Of a stretch of DNA of 64,000 nt, positions 34,213 to 45,078 are shown one piece after another. The translations under genes and the position numbers were made by a program. Within the stretch, counting starts at the first letter, position 1; each line of letters begins with the position of its first letter. The DNA lies in the NCBI GenBank assembly GCA_034770075.1, contig CM068383.1:48813222-48877221 (forward strand), given 5' to 3'. The DNA comes from Aralia elata (Eukaryota > Streptophyta > Magnoliopsida > Apiales > Araliaceae). Under the pieces are notes generated by a model. It saw nothing but the letters and a program-made list of their open reading frames with translations. It was not told the DNA's origin and made no database searches.

Positions 34213-35780
34213 TGTTAGAGTTTATGCCCTAGAGGCCAATTATTTAATGTAATTGCTTAACATTTCTCTTGATATTTGATTGAATAAATGAATTATTTTA
34301 TTATGGTTTCATTTACTGTGTTATATAAATGTTAACATAATAAAAGTCCTTAGAATAATGATACAAATTATATAGCTTCAAGTATGTGACTTGAACATGA
34401 GATTATATAATTATAATAAGTATCATTACTCTTAAATGTCCCTAGTCGAGTATCGTTGAGAATGGGACAACAATGATACATTGAGACTAGTATGTGGATT
34501 GACTGATGGCCAAATCTCATTGGTCATTAATATATGAGATATTAAGTCAATGCATAGGTACATGTTAGAGAACAATGTACTGGACAGACCCACCATGAGA
34601 ATTCTACGTGGAGCATTATGCAAAGTGTCATAAGCAATTCTCATAGTGACAATGATGTAATGGTCCTCCGACCTGAAATCACTATATTACTATACGAGAA
34701 TTTATGTACTTTGATATCATTAAAGGTCACCTTTAATAGGGTGGACAATAAAGGTGATTATTGGGTACATCATGAATCGTGTGAGGAATATGAGTGATCT
34801 AGATAGAAATTAACCCTCCTATATATTAGGAGTGATATCCATAGGCCTCTTGATTGAGTAGGACTATGAAATGGATGGCCATGCTCAAATAGTGATTTGT
34901 TTCATATAGTCTACTCATTGATCAAGAAAACTCAGATTAAATTATGAAGAGTATGACACATTCCATGACTCGAGTTTAATCTAGGATGTCAAGGTTAAAA
35001 GGATTAAATTACATTGAAACATTGGTCACGAAAAGGTTGCATCGAATCATCGATCTTATTATTATTTGGGTAGCAGTGATGCATTACTAGATGCCACTCA
35101 CTGTTTATAATTTTATAATATGATTTTAAAATTATTGCCAATATAATAATAACCTATAGGGTCACACACTTAGAACATAATTAAAAGAGAATTAATTTAA
35201 ATTGTAAGGATTTAAATATATCAATATGATTGATAGTATTTAAATTACGAATTTAAATTAACAAGATAATTTGTATATATATGTATATTAATTAAGTAAG
35301 ACTTAATTAAAATATAATATATATATATATATATAAATTCGAATTTTACTTTTCTAATAGGATTAGGGTTTTGCTTATCCTTTTGGACTATATATATATC
35401 AGATATATCAGCAGTCTTGTTTACGTGAAACTATAAGAAAAAACCCTAGCCGTTTTAGAAAAGAGAGTTGAGAGCAACACTTGAGAAAATCCAGATCTTG
35501 GCGGCTAGTACCGGAGTTTTCTTTGCTGCAGATCGTGTGACGATTTGTGGGACGTTCGTGTGGATACCGTAGAGACGCAGTTCCGTTGGATTGCGTTGGA
35601 TTGCGTTGGAGATTCGAAGCCGTTCCAGAATTTCATCGTTGTATTCAAGCTCGGATAATCGGTAAAGCAAATCTAAACCTCTTAATTAATTTGTTTTCGC
35701 ATGGATCCTGTTTTAGGGTTTCGGAAAAGTTGTTTTAAAATTTTAAATTCCGCTGCGTTTATGTGTCTAAAATCCTAACA
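34213..35780 (+). repeat. 3' LTR of copia A
   Basis: 1568 bp, about 98% identical by eye to 27524-29088. Differences include a shorter TA run and a ten-base duplication (TTGCGTTGGA) near 35590. Confidence 0.92.
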
Positions 35781-37010
35781 GTTCTTCCAAGTTCAATCAT
35801 CATTTTAGGTAACACAACAACTATTGCAATATCAAAAATACGTTACAGAGGTATAAAAGAATCTCAAAGTGTACAGGTTCCACTGCTCATTACAGCATAA
35901 CACTACAAGAGATGCAAGTTTTTGAAAAGCATTCAAACGTCGGCAAATTATGATGTTCTACTGTAAGGGACATAGACAAAAACCTATGTGATCCAGTATA
36001 AATGTAAGTTTATCGGTACCGAGCCAAAGAAAAAATAAGAACAATAATTCAAGCCGAGCAGCAAAGGATGAGGCTAAATTAAAAGAATCAGAGAAGATTG
36101 TTATAACGTGCTTAGAACCCTAAGTGGAAGTGTTGAAGTGTACACAAATATAAACCAAATGAAGTTGTTTTAGCTTAAATGTAGAACATACAAGTAGAGC
36201 AGGTCAACAGAAACTAATAGTTTGGTAGCAAAAGCATACACCTCACCTCAATTTTCCTCATCTCAGCTTCGGTCTTTGCTTTTTGATGGTTTTCCCATGC
36301 TTGTATCTTGATCTCCTCACGTTTGAACCTGAGAGGAAAGTAAACATCCATTACTTTCTTTTGCCACACTGAAATAGTAAACAGACAGAGCCAACACTTA
36401 CCCGGTACTTATAAATCTGAGGTCCTTTAGCTAGCCTTAGAAAAGCATAGACTGACACTGCGATTTTAGGCAACACTCAGTTAATATACTCCAATACTTA
36501 AGATGATGTATTTTAATATGTTGGACTTTCACTCTATGCAAAGTTGACTTGTAACAACATAACACCAATACCTTCTTCCTTTTACTTGTAACAACACAAC
36601 ACTAAATTACAGATGGCGATATTGAAGGATAAGGAAAGAGATACAGATGCTGATGATTTAGGTTCAACCCCAAATTCAATTGTGATATACACACAATATG
36701 CACACCTTCTTTCCCAAATGAGAACATAATCAAACCCAATTAATTCATAAACCCAATCACTAAATGTTTTCCCTTTCTTAGTTCCAACAACCTATAAGGA
36801 TCAAGTCTTTCCCAACAGTAAGAGCAGTTACTCAAAGAACTGAAATTGAAACCAACAAAACCAATAACCCTAAATTACTCATGTAAAATAATATCAAACA
36901 CCAAATAGGGAATGTAATGGGACTGTGCCTAGTATTTGAGACAGTCCATCACCCCATATAACACCAAAAATAATCCCCTTATCGCCTGCTAAAGTAGATA
37001 AAGCTATGGC
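35781..37010. other. Host segment between copia A and copia B
   Basis: Non-coding apart from the remorin exon at 36247-36328. Both sides look like intron: AT-rich, with no other exon that I can support. Copia elements interrupt it on both sides. Confidence 0.6.
36247..36328 (-). CDS. Single internal exon of a remorin (Remorin_C domain)
   Basis: On the minus strand a TTTCCTCTCAG acceptor precedes 82 open bases that end at a GAG/GTGAGG donor. It encodes FKREEIKIQAWENHQKAK followed by TEAEMRKIE, a near-perfect start of the conserved C-terminal coiled-coil domain of remorins, plant plasma-membrane nanodomain proteins. Phase is 1 in and 0 out. The adjoining remorin exons are not found within the host islands of this window, so they lie outside or were lost. 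The lack of any defect suggests recent or still-live status, with retroelements sitting in its introns. Confidence 0.8.
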
Positions 37011-38628
37011 TGAAAGTAGTATGCACACAAGCCAATCATATTTGATATGATGTAGCATATACTTTGTAATCTTATTCGTTTGTTAAAGGCATTTTACTTT
37101 ATCTACATGGTGCTGTTATATTAAATGTGATAAACCCATAGTTTTGAGTAATGCTTTTAGAATCATGATGGTGATCATGCTAATGAGATCTAAATTCTAG
37201 ATAGCTTAGAAACTAAAATCGTTCCTAATCGATGGATTACTAAAAGGGGATTAGTGAATCCGGATAGATTAGTACATACGTTTCTTGCTCTTATAAAGAG
37301 GATGATTGATCTCATAATCATTTGTGTGGAGACATTAAAGCAAGTATGTAGGTGCTTATTAGAGAATAAGTTCACTAAACGTGGCTCGCTAAGGAATACC
37401 TAATGGAGTTTTACTCGTCTGTCAATACGAATTCCTCTAGTGATAGTAATACAAGTAATCCTTGGACTTGAGATCATCATAGTATCTTGTGTATGATGAG
37501 TTATACTTTGGCATGTCCCTTAAGACCTTTAGGGTATATCAAAGGGTATGATTGGGTATAATAAGTTATACATGGAGATAGGTGAATGATCAACAAAGAA
37601 TCTACCACTTCTAGTAAAAGGAGTGAATGTCCAATGTGATTCGATAAATGACGACTCAGAAGTCTTTGGCCAAAGCAGAATGAAATTAGAAAGGAGTTTC
37701 TAATTTACATTATCAGAGTTGTGCATTTGAGAATTGAAATACATATAATTAAATAAAATAAGACTTGACAGTAATTCCATGTCTTATATTTAATTGGGAC
37801 ATTGTATGGTAGAAGGATTGAATTGTACGGTAACTATTCACTGAAAGGTTCTTTTGTGATTAATGTTGAAATCTATATTATCTGAAAAGTCGTTGACCGC
37901 TAAGGGGGCTTACCCTTATTGTAGAATAAATATTATTTATTTAAATGAATTAAATAGTTTTATTTATTTATTTAAATAAAATTAGAATTGTTCTAATTGA
38001 TCTATTCACAACCGATTTAATATGGAGAATCTAAAGGGTCACACCGCAAAAGAAAAATATTTGTTTAAGAAGTAAATGGCATAATTGTAATAATAAGTTA
38101 AGTGTATTTAATTGAATCTATGGAGATAGAATAAATTAAATAGCTTAATATTTATTATTTAATATTTTGGAAATATTAAATATAAATTAATAAGAGGAGT
38201 CTTATTATTATTATTACAATTACTATTATTTAATTCCTAATAGGGATTGGGAATTAATTAATAGAAGTACTCTCTCATAAATTCCTAATTGGATTAGGAG
38301 TTTAATTAATTAAAGGAGTTTAATTAAAATAAAAACCCTAATCCTAAATAGTTTAGGAGGGTTCCCAATATCTATAAATAAGAGGAGTCTTATCATGATT
38401 TAGGGTTAGACAATTTACACACTCTTCCATGAGAATTGGAGAGAGAGAGTACTTGTAATTTTTATAGAGATAGAAACTAGGGTTTTTCCAACACCCATCT
38501 TCTTGAAAAACTATTATTCCTTGGTGGATCACCTCTAAAGGCCAAACACTTGGGTGGCTAACGTTGATCAAAGGAAGGAATCCCATCGGTGAAATTCAAG
38601 GAGAACACGAAAGAATTGGAGGTGAACG
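37011..38628 (+). repeat. 5' LTR of copia B, 3' end missing
   Basis: Matches 48576 onward up to GGAGGTGAAC (38628), then diverges abruptly. TATAAATA at 38373-38380 is the likely promoter TATA box. The lost portion corresponds to 50195-50382 of the other LTR. Confidence 0.88.
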
Positions 38629-38716
38629 ATGAATGTAACGCCATAAGGAAGCTCAAGTAAAGGACGATGAATGTAATGCCATAAGGAAGCGAATCTCAGA
38701 AGGAGAGGAATTGAAG

Positions 38717-40057
38717 TACAAGTCTGATAGCACGAGATTGCTAAGGTTTGAAGGGAGGATCTGGATACCGATGGTTCCGGAGTTGAGAGAAGAGATTTTG
38801 CAAGAAGCTCATTCTACAAAGTACTCGATACACCCTGGTAGTACCAAGATGTATCAGGATTTGCGCTAATATTTCTGGTGGCCGAACATGAAGAGGGAGG
38901 TCGCGGAATGTGTTGGACGATGTTTGACATGTCAAAGGGTAAAAGCAGAACATCAGAAACCGGGCGGACTGCTACAACCGCTGGAGATTCTGGAGTAGAA
39001 GTGGGAGCATATCACAATGGATTTTGTAACGGGGCTTCCACCAACTCAGAAGGGTTACGACGCGATCTGGGTGATCGTGGATCGTTTAACTAAATCTGCA
39101 CATTTTCTACCAATCAAGATAAGGTACAATCTGGAGCAGTTAGCAAAGTTGTATGTGAAAGAGATTGTGTCGCGACATGGAGTGCCGGTATCTATTGTAT
39201 CTGATAGAGATCCGCATTTCACGTCGAATTTTTGGAAGAGTTTACAAGAAAAATTGGGAACTCAGTTGAGGTTGAGTACGGCGTATCACCCTCAAACGGA
39301 TGGGCAAAGAGAACGAACGATTCAGACACTTGAGGACATGCTTAGAGCATGTGCGATGGATTTTAAAGGCAGCTGGGATGCTCACCTACCATTGGTGGAG
39401 TTTTCCTACAATAACAGTTATCATGCAAGTATTGGCATGCCGCCATATGAAGCATTATACGGAAGAAAGTGCCGAACACCTCTGTGTTGGGACGAAGTCG
39501 GTGAACGGAGGCTGTTAGGACCTGAATTGGTGCAACAGACCGCGGATGTCGTCAAAGTGATAAGAGCTCGATTGGTAGCAGCTCAGGATAGACAGAAGAA
39601 ATATGCTGATTTGCATCGTCAGAAGCGAGACTTTGAAGTTGGCAGCTTTGTATTTTTGAAGGTATCTCCCTGGAAGGGGAAGATCAGATTTGGAAAGAAG
39701 GGTAAATTGAGTCCCAGGTTCGTAGGGCCCTTTGAAGTTTTAAAGAGGGTAGGTGAAGTGGCGTACGAGGTAGCTCTACCTCCTAAACTTGAGCACATTC
39801 ACAATGTGTTTCACGTTTCTGTGTTGCGGCCATATAAACCCGACTACAAGCATGTGATATCCTATGAACCAATTCAAGTTGAGAAGGACTTGTCATATGA
39901 AGAGTTTCATGTCCGAATATTCGATAGGAAAGAGCAGACATTAAGAAATAAAGTCATCCATTCAGTCAAAGTACTTTGGAGGAACCACGCAGCTGAAGAA
40001 GCTACGTGGGAGCTAGAAGAGAAGATGAGGAAGAATTATCCGCATCTTTTTGAGTGA
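38717..40057 (+). pseudogene. Chromovirus integrase with C-terminal chromodomain-like region
   Basis: Reads LLRFEGRIWIPMVPELREEI, then the zinc-binding region [25 protein letters not shown] (first Asp), [13 protein letters not shown] (second Asp) and [18 protein letters not shown] (catalytic Glu). The C-terminal part has [30 protein letters not shown] and a chromo-like [19 protein letters not shown] ending PHLFE. In-frame stops: TAA in DLR-YFWWP and TAG in EILE-KWEHI; from 39017 the frame is open for 346 codons. Confidence 0.88.
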
Positions 40058-40123
40058 ACCCGTTAAGTTTCCCGTACCTAGAGTAATTCTGGGGAAAGAA
40101 TTCTTATAAGGGGGGGGGGAGGA

Positions 40124-43100
40124 TGTAACGACCGAGAATTCTGAAATTTCCTTGTAATTCGAATTTTTGAATATTAATGAATATATTATATTTTATTGAT
40201 ATTATTTTGTGTTGCATGTTTAAAGGTGGTGTGACAACCTGGATTATGTGAATGCATGAAATTTTACGTGTTATAATTTTGTTTAAGTGAATAATTGATT
40301 TTGCGTAGTATCGCTAAATCACTATTCACGGGGCACATTTCCTGAGGCACTATTTATGCCAAATATTTTTGTGTCTTTTTCGATGTTAATAAATTTCATA
40401 AATACGTGTATGCGTACGAATAATTTTTTCAAGTGTCAGAAAATTTATTTGAGCTGATACGTGATTTTATCCGTATCCGAAATGTGCTATATGGGTATTC
40501 CTAATAAATGGACAAATCCCGTAATAATTATTTTTATACATCCCAATAATTATGGGAGTACCCATTTTAATTTTGGGTAGAGTTATTTACCAGTTTTGGT
40601 ACAAAAGTGGGAGTTTTCGGATATATTTTTGGTATTTTTGGGTATTTAATTTGGCTTATTGCTCCAAGTGGGAACCACCAAACCACTTTCAACCAATCAA
40701 AATGCAAGGAGTGAGAGAGTGGGGGAGAACTCACCGGAAAAAGGAGAAGGAGGAAGAAGTTGCCGGAAAAGAGGAAGAACTCACCGGAAAAGGAAGGAGG
40801 AAGAAGAAGAAGGCACGGGTGGAGGAACCAAGCAAGAAGGACCCTCAAAATCAAGCCTAGCCAAGCTTCTTAACATCTAGGAAGGATTTACAGAGGTAAA
40901 CAATCAATCAAATCTACTTCATTTGATTTCTTGTAAAGATTTTCAAGTTTTTCATAGTTTTGAGCTCTTAAGCTTGTGGGTCGGATTTCTGGCGATTCTT
41001 GGTGTTTTTGTTTGTTGTGATTGTTTGTAAATGTTGTTAAGAGACTATATAAGCCATTAACAACATCAAAGTGGAACAAAAACGCAAGAAATGCTTACCT
41101 TGGCTTAATGGAACAAGAACAATGGACTTTGGACATGAACTTGGACATTCAGACTTTTTAGAGGACTGTAGAGCTATGATTTTATGTTCGTTAATTTTAT
41201 TTGTTGCTATGTGTTGTAGTTCCATGGGTTACGAAGCTAACCCAGTTGGAATGGAGTAAAAAGGAGTTAAAACGAGTTCGTAGTAATGATTTTTGTAAAA
41301 CATGTCAAGAACTTGAAGAACAGAGTATGAACTTTACACTTTGGCTTAGGATTTGACCATGTTACCGTTAATGGGTAGCTCTGCATTTTTGATATGTTGT
41401 AGCCCTATGAGTTAGGAGTCCATAGAGTCTAAAATAGACCCATTTGCTTGTGTATTGAAGGCGTTATGGAGGTTGGAGTGGCCGGAGGTCGGAGTCGCGA
41501 ACTGGGAAGAAACCCAGAATCCGGCTACTGCAGAATGGCGCCGCAGCGCCACCCATAAGCCTTGCAGCTCACGCTGCAACGAGGGGCAAGTGGGGAAAGA
41601 CCGGGGCTCACGCCGCAGCGTGAGGCCCAAGCCATGGGACTCACGCCGCAACGTGAGGCTCTGTCATTGATAAAACACGGGACTCACGCCGCAGCGTGAG
41701 GCCCAGTGCTTGAGCTTGGCGCTGCAGCGCCAGCTCCGTGTCAGGTCCAGGTCGGGCAGTCAGGCCGGGTCAAGTCGGGTCGGACCTAATGAATCCTTTT
41801 CAAACGGGTCCAACACTTATGTCTTTCCTTGTATTAAATGATTAGACAGGTTAACTAAGCATATTTTGTTAAGCCCTAAATGCTTAATTATTTATTAAAT
41901 GTCAACCAAATTAGTATTGTCTTAAGGCGGAGACCCCCGACTGGGTAGTCGTAGTGGCAATCAGTGTGTTTTAATGATGCAGCGTCCGTTTTGAACCATT
42001 ATTTGGAATGTGACTAATTGTTATGTAAATATGTACTTAATTGTGTAGGATATTAAGGAGCGTGTGTTGTATTATTGTAGCAGCGCTTCAAGCAAGTTCC
42101 CTATCCATTGTCTAACCCTTGTGTTGGGCAAGTTTCTAAACCTTATGCACTATTTTTTTTATTTCGTGCAAACAGGTGTATGTTATGCAAGTTTCCCTAA
42201 CCTTACTCAAATTACATTGAGCAGGTTTCCTATCGTTTACACAGGTTGTATATTGTCGCAAGTTTCATAACTCAAACGGAGTTATTACCTTTAAATCATA
42301 GTAGTGGATTAATTATTGTCAATTATTCCACCTCAAAGATATTTATTGATATTCGCAGTTTATGCATTTGAATTCATTATCTGTTGTTAGATTGTGAAAT
42401 GTTTAAGTTCTTCATTCATGAACTGTCTAAGGAAATAGTCTACGACATTTGTTTCGGCTAGACATGTACAGGTTATTATTTTAAAAGCTATCCAAACCAG
42501 TAGTTGGTACGGATTCTTGGACTGAGAGAGCAACCCTTATTAGGGGATTATAATGTGTCGGTTATTCGATGCAGTCAGAGTTAAATGTTATGCATATACA
42601 TGGTGTACGAGAGGTTGATCCCCTCGAGTACAACTAACGGGGCCAGGTTTTAAAAGAGTTAGTTGAATGATTGACTCTTTGGCCAAAAGTTCATGGTCGG
42701 TTGGACCACTCAGCAGTAAATAATCATTATTCATTGTTTCATTTGGACTTTGATTATGTCATTTCAGCTATTTCACCAATGTTCATAAATTGTTGATCTA
42801 TGCAGCTATTATTCTTATTCATTCATGATATATCTTCTTCTTGCTTTTCAACTTGCTGAGCAAAGTAGTTGCTCACGCTTGCTATATCATGAACCTATTG
42901 CAGTTAAGCCGGGGAGTTCCAAAGCGGACAAAGGCAAAGGAAAGCTTAAGGAATAGTTATATGTACTATCCTGTTTTGTAATCGTGGAATCGTTTTGTAA
43001 TATTATTGTATTCTGCGATGTATTTATTTAAGGTTGTAGAGCTTGGGACCATAGTGAACCTTTTGTAATGAACAACATATGTTTATTTTATTCCGCATTA

Positions 43101-43189
43101 GTTGATTTATGTTGTTTAGAGGTGTATGGTTGTAATTCAGCGTGAGCACCAAATTCGAGGTATTGGTACCTGAATTTGGGGGTGTCACA
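40124..43189 (+). repeat. 3' LTR of the truncated chromovirus
   Basis: Starts TGTAACGACCGAG directly after a purine tract of ten G plus AGGA, and ends GGGGGTGTCACA. It is about 3.07 kb, long as expected for Tekay/Del. It contains a cluster of six GC-rich palindromes at 41536-41732. The Lys/Glu-rich frame at 40552-40860 is low complexity and not considered a gene. Confidence 0.8.
41536..41732. repeat. Cluster of six GC-rich palindromes in the chromovirus LTR
   Basis: TGGCGCCGCAGCGCCA at 41536, a TTGCAGC...GCTGCAA pair at 41562, CTCACGCCGCAGCGTGAG at 41607 and 41683 with a one-base variant at 41640, and the perfect TGGCGCTGCAGCGCCA at 41717. They are short GC-rich inverted repeats with 7-8 bp arms, spaced about 20-45 bases apart. 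Confidence 0.9.
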
Positions 43190-45078
43190 ATGATTCCATG
43201 TATGTATGGGTATGCGATTGGATCGAATTTTTGGGCAGAACCTATTTTTTCCGAAATCTGCTACGCGGCGCAGCTGCGCCGGCTCCAGTTCATTCTGGAG
43301 CGCAGCTGCACCCAAACCCAAAAAAAACGTTTCCTGGGGTTCAACGCAGCTGCGCCGGTTCCCAATTCATTCTGGGCGTAGCTGCGCCGGACGGCAGAAT
43401 TCGAAAAAATAATTTATTCTTCAATTAAAATAAATGGTTTATTTAATTGATATAAATTTAGAATAAAAGAGTTTATTCACATATGGAATAGGATTCCATG
43501 TTTCCTAGAATAAAGGAGTTTATTCACATATGGAATAGGATTCCATGTTTTCTTAAAAATAAAGATGTTTATTTTGATAAGGAATAGGATTCAACATATT
43601 TTATTTTCCAACAATTGTTAGTTAAAAATAAAGGTGTTTATTTTAAACTTGAAATTGGTTTCCATATTAATTAAAATAAAGGTGTTTTATTTTGATTTGG
43701 AATTTGATTAAAAATAAAGAAGTTTATTTTTATTCAAAATTGGATAAAATAAAATAAATAAGTTTATTATAATTTAAATTTTGATCAAAATAAAGGAGTT
43801 TATTTTTGTTTCAAAATTGGATTTCTAGTAAACTTTTAATTGCCCATTAAATGATATCACTGCATATATGGAATGGTTTTATTATTCACGAGATGAATGT
43901 TATTTATTGATACATAGGGAGATATGTATGATAATAAATAAGGATTGATTATGGACTACTGACCAATGTGTGATTGGATTTATTTTAGTGGATGCTTGAA
44001 TGAATGGGTTTTTTATAAATGGGGTCTGCGTACCTCGTCTTCTCTAGTTTTTCTTGATGTAAATTTTATCTTCCTCCTATGTGCCTCCCCTTGACTGTTG
44101 ATCAAGGTTTCTATTTATTGTAAATAGTTTATGTAATAGGTTTAGTTAGAATTACTTGAAGAATTGGAGACAAAGGAACAAGGAGCACTTGAAGACCCGT
44201 TTGTAATGGAGCCCGGATTTAAATGTAATAGTTATATTTAAATTTTGTTCTTGCACCCTAGGTTTGACCTTTTGGTTCACTTGGTGGCTCTAGTGAACCA
44301 AACTAAAATAAAAGTCCATAATCAATCCGGGTAGAATATAGTATTCTATATGTGTATGCTTACTATGTATATATTATATATTATACAACATGCTTCGCAT
44401 GTTAAATAATATGACACGTATTTTATATATATGTGTGCATGCGCGCTAAACAAGATGAGACAAATAATAACAAACCCCTCAAAGAAATCATATTAAGTCC
44501 TAAGCGTTTAAAGATATTTGGAATATCGAATGTCGCCTTCTACCATGGTAAAGCGATAGAGTATTAAATATTTAATATGAGTTTGTTGTGTCACACAAGG
44601 TAAGTATTAAATATTTAAGATATTGATTTATCACATTTGATGCTTATACATAGTCTGAACGATGTTGTTTTGTTGTGTCACACATGGACAGTGTTTTTCT
44701 TTCGAATATATGGAAGTGCTAGGTTGGACTTAACTTGGATAATTTTGATTCGGATGTGTCACACTTGATCAAAATAATCTAAGAGGCAAATTGAAAAGAG
44801 TTACATCGTGATGTAATTGACAATAGTTGTCTACCTATTTATTTATATATCGTTTGTTGTGTCACACAAGGTTATATACATTTAAAATGGGATCCTTATT
44901 CTCACTAGCAAATCTTTAATTAGATTTGCCGAACTGTATATTGAGGGTAATATAGTTTGATGAAAATAGTGGGACATACCAATTTAAAATAAAGACCTAA
45001 TTTATTTTGGTAATTAATTAAGAAATGAATGTATGCTAAAATGTTGTTAAATTATAAATTCATTTATAGAATTTTACG
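43190..45078 (+). other. Unassigned repeat plus probable leader of copia B
   Basis: 43190-43900 holds a palindrome cluster (43266-43393) and a duplicated ~57-bp AATAAAGGAGTTTATTCACA unit near 43450-43560, then AT-rich repeats of AAATAAAGGTGTTTAT type. It looks like part of another LTR. From roughly 44000 to the gag ATG at 45079 the GTTGTGTCACACAAGG motifs resemble a copia leader. No primer site is found. Confidence 0.45.
43266..43393. repeat. CAGCTG-centred GC-rich palindrome cluster
   Basis: The 16-bp perfect palindrome CGGCGCAGCTGCGCCG at 43266-43281 is followed by three weaker copies (GCGCAGCTGCAC, ACGCAGCTGCGCCGG, GCGTAGCTGCGCCGG) within 130 bases. It sits in sequence of unknown parentage between the chromovirus LTR and the copia B leader. 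Confidence 0.8.

Larger units (their letters stand above)
27524..35780 (+). mobile_element. Ty1/copia retrotransposon A, full length with broken polyprotein
   Basis: LTRs 27524-29088 and 34213-35780 (TGTTAGAG...CCTAACA), primer site directly after the 5' LTR, and gag-protease-integrase-RT-RNase H in copia order. A polypurine-like CAAGTGGGAGAT precedes the 3' LTR. The flanks GTTAT and GTTCT form a TSD with one mismatch. The LTRs differ at about 28 positions by eye (roughly 98% identical), yet the polyprotein has several stops and frame breaks, so it moved with help or decayed quickly. Confidence 0.93.
38629..43189 (+). mobile_element. 5'-truncated Ty3/gypsy (chromovirus, Tekay/Del-like): integrase end plus 3' LTR
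   Basis: Starts abruptly inside copia B's 5' LTR, with a ~38-bp duplicated GATGAATGTAA(C/T)GCCATAAG segment at the junction. It then gives integrase coding sequence, a G-rich polypurine tract and a ~3.07-kb LTR (40124-43189). Gag, protease, RT and the 5' LTR are absent, so no TSD can be tested. Confidence 0.82.

Noticed and set aside
40552..40860. Lys/Glu-rich 102-codon frame
   Set aside because: Low-complexity purine-rich sequence within the chromovirus LTR; no family match.
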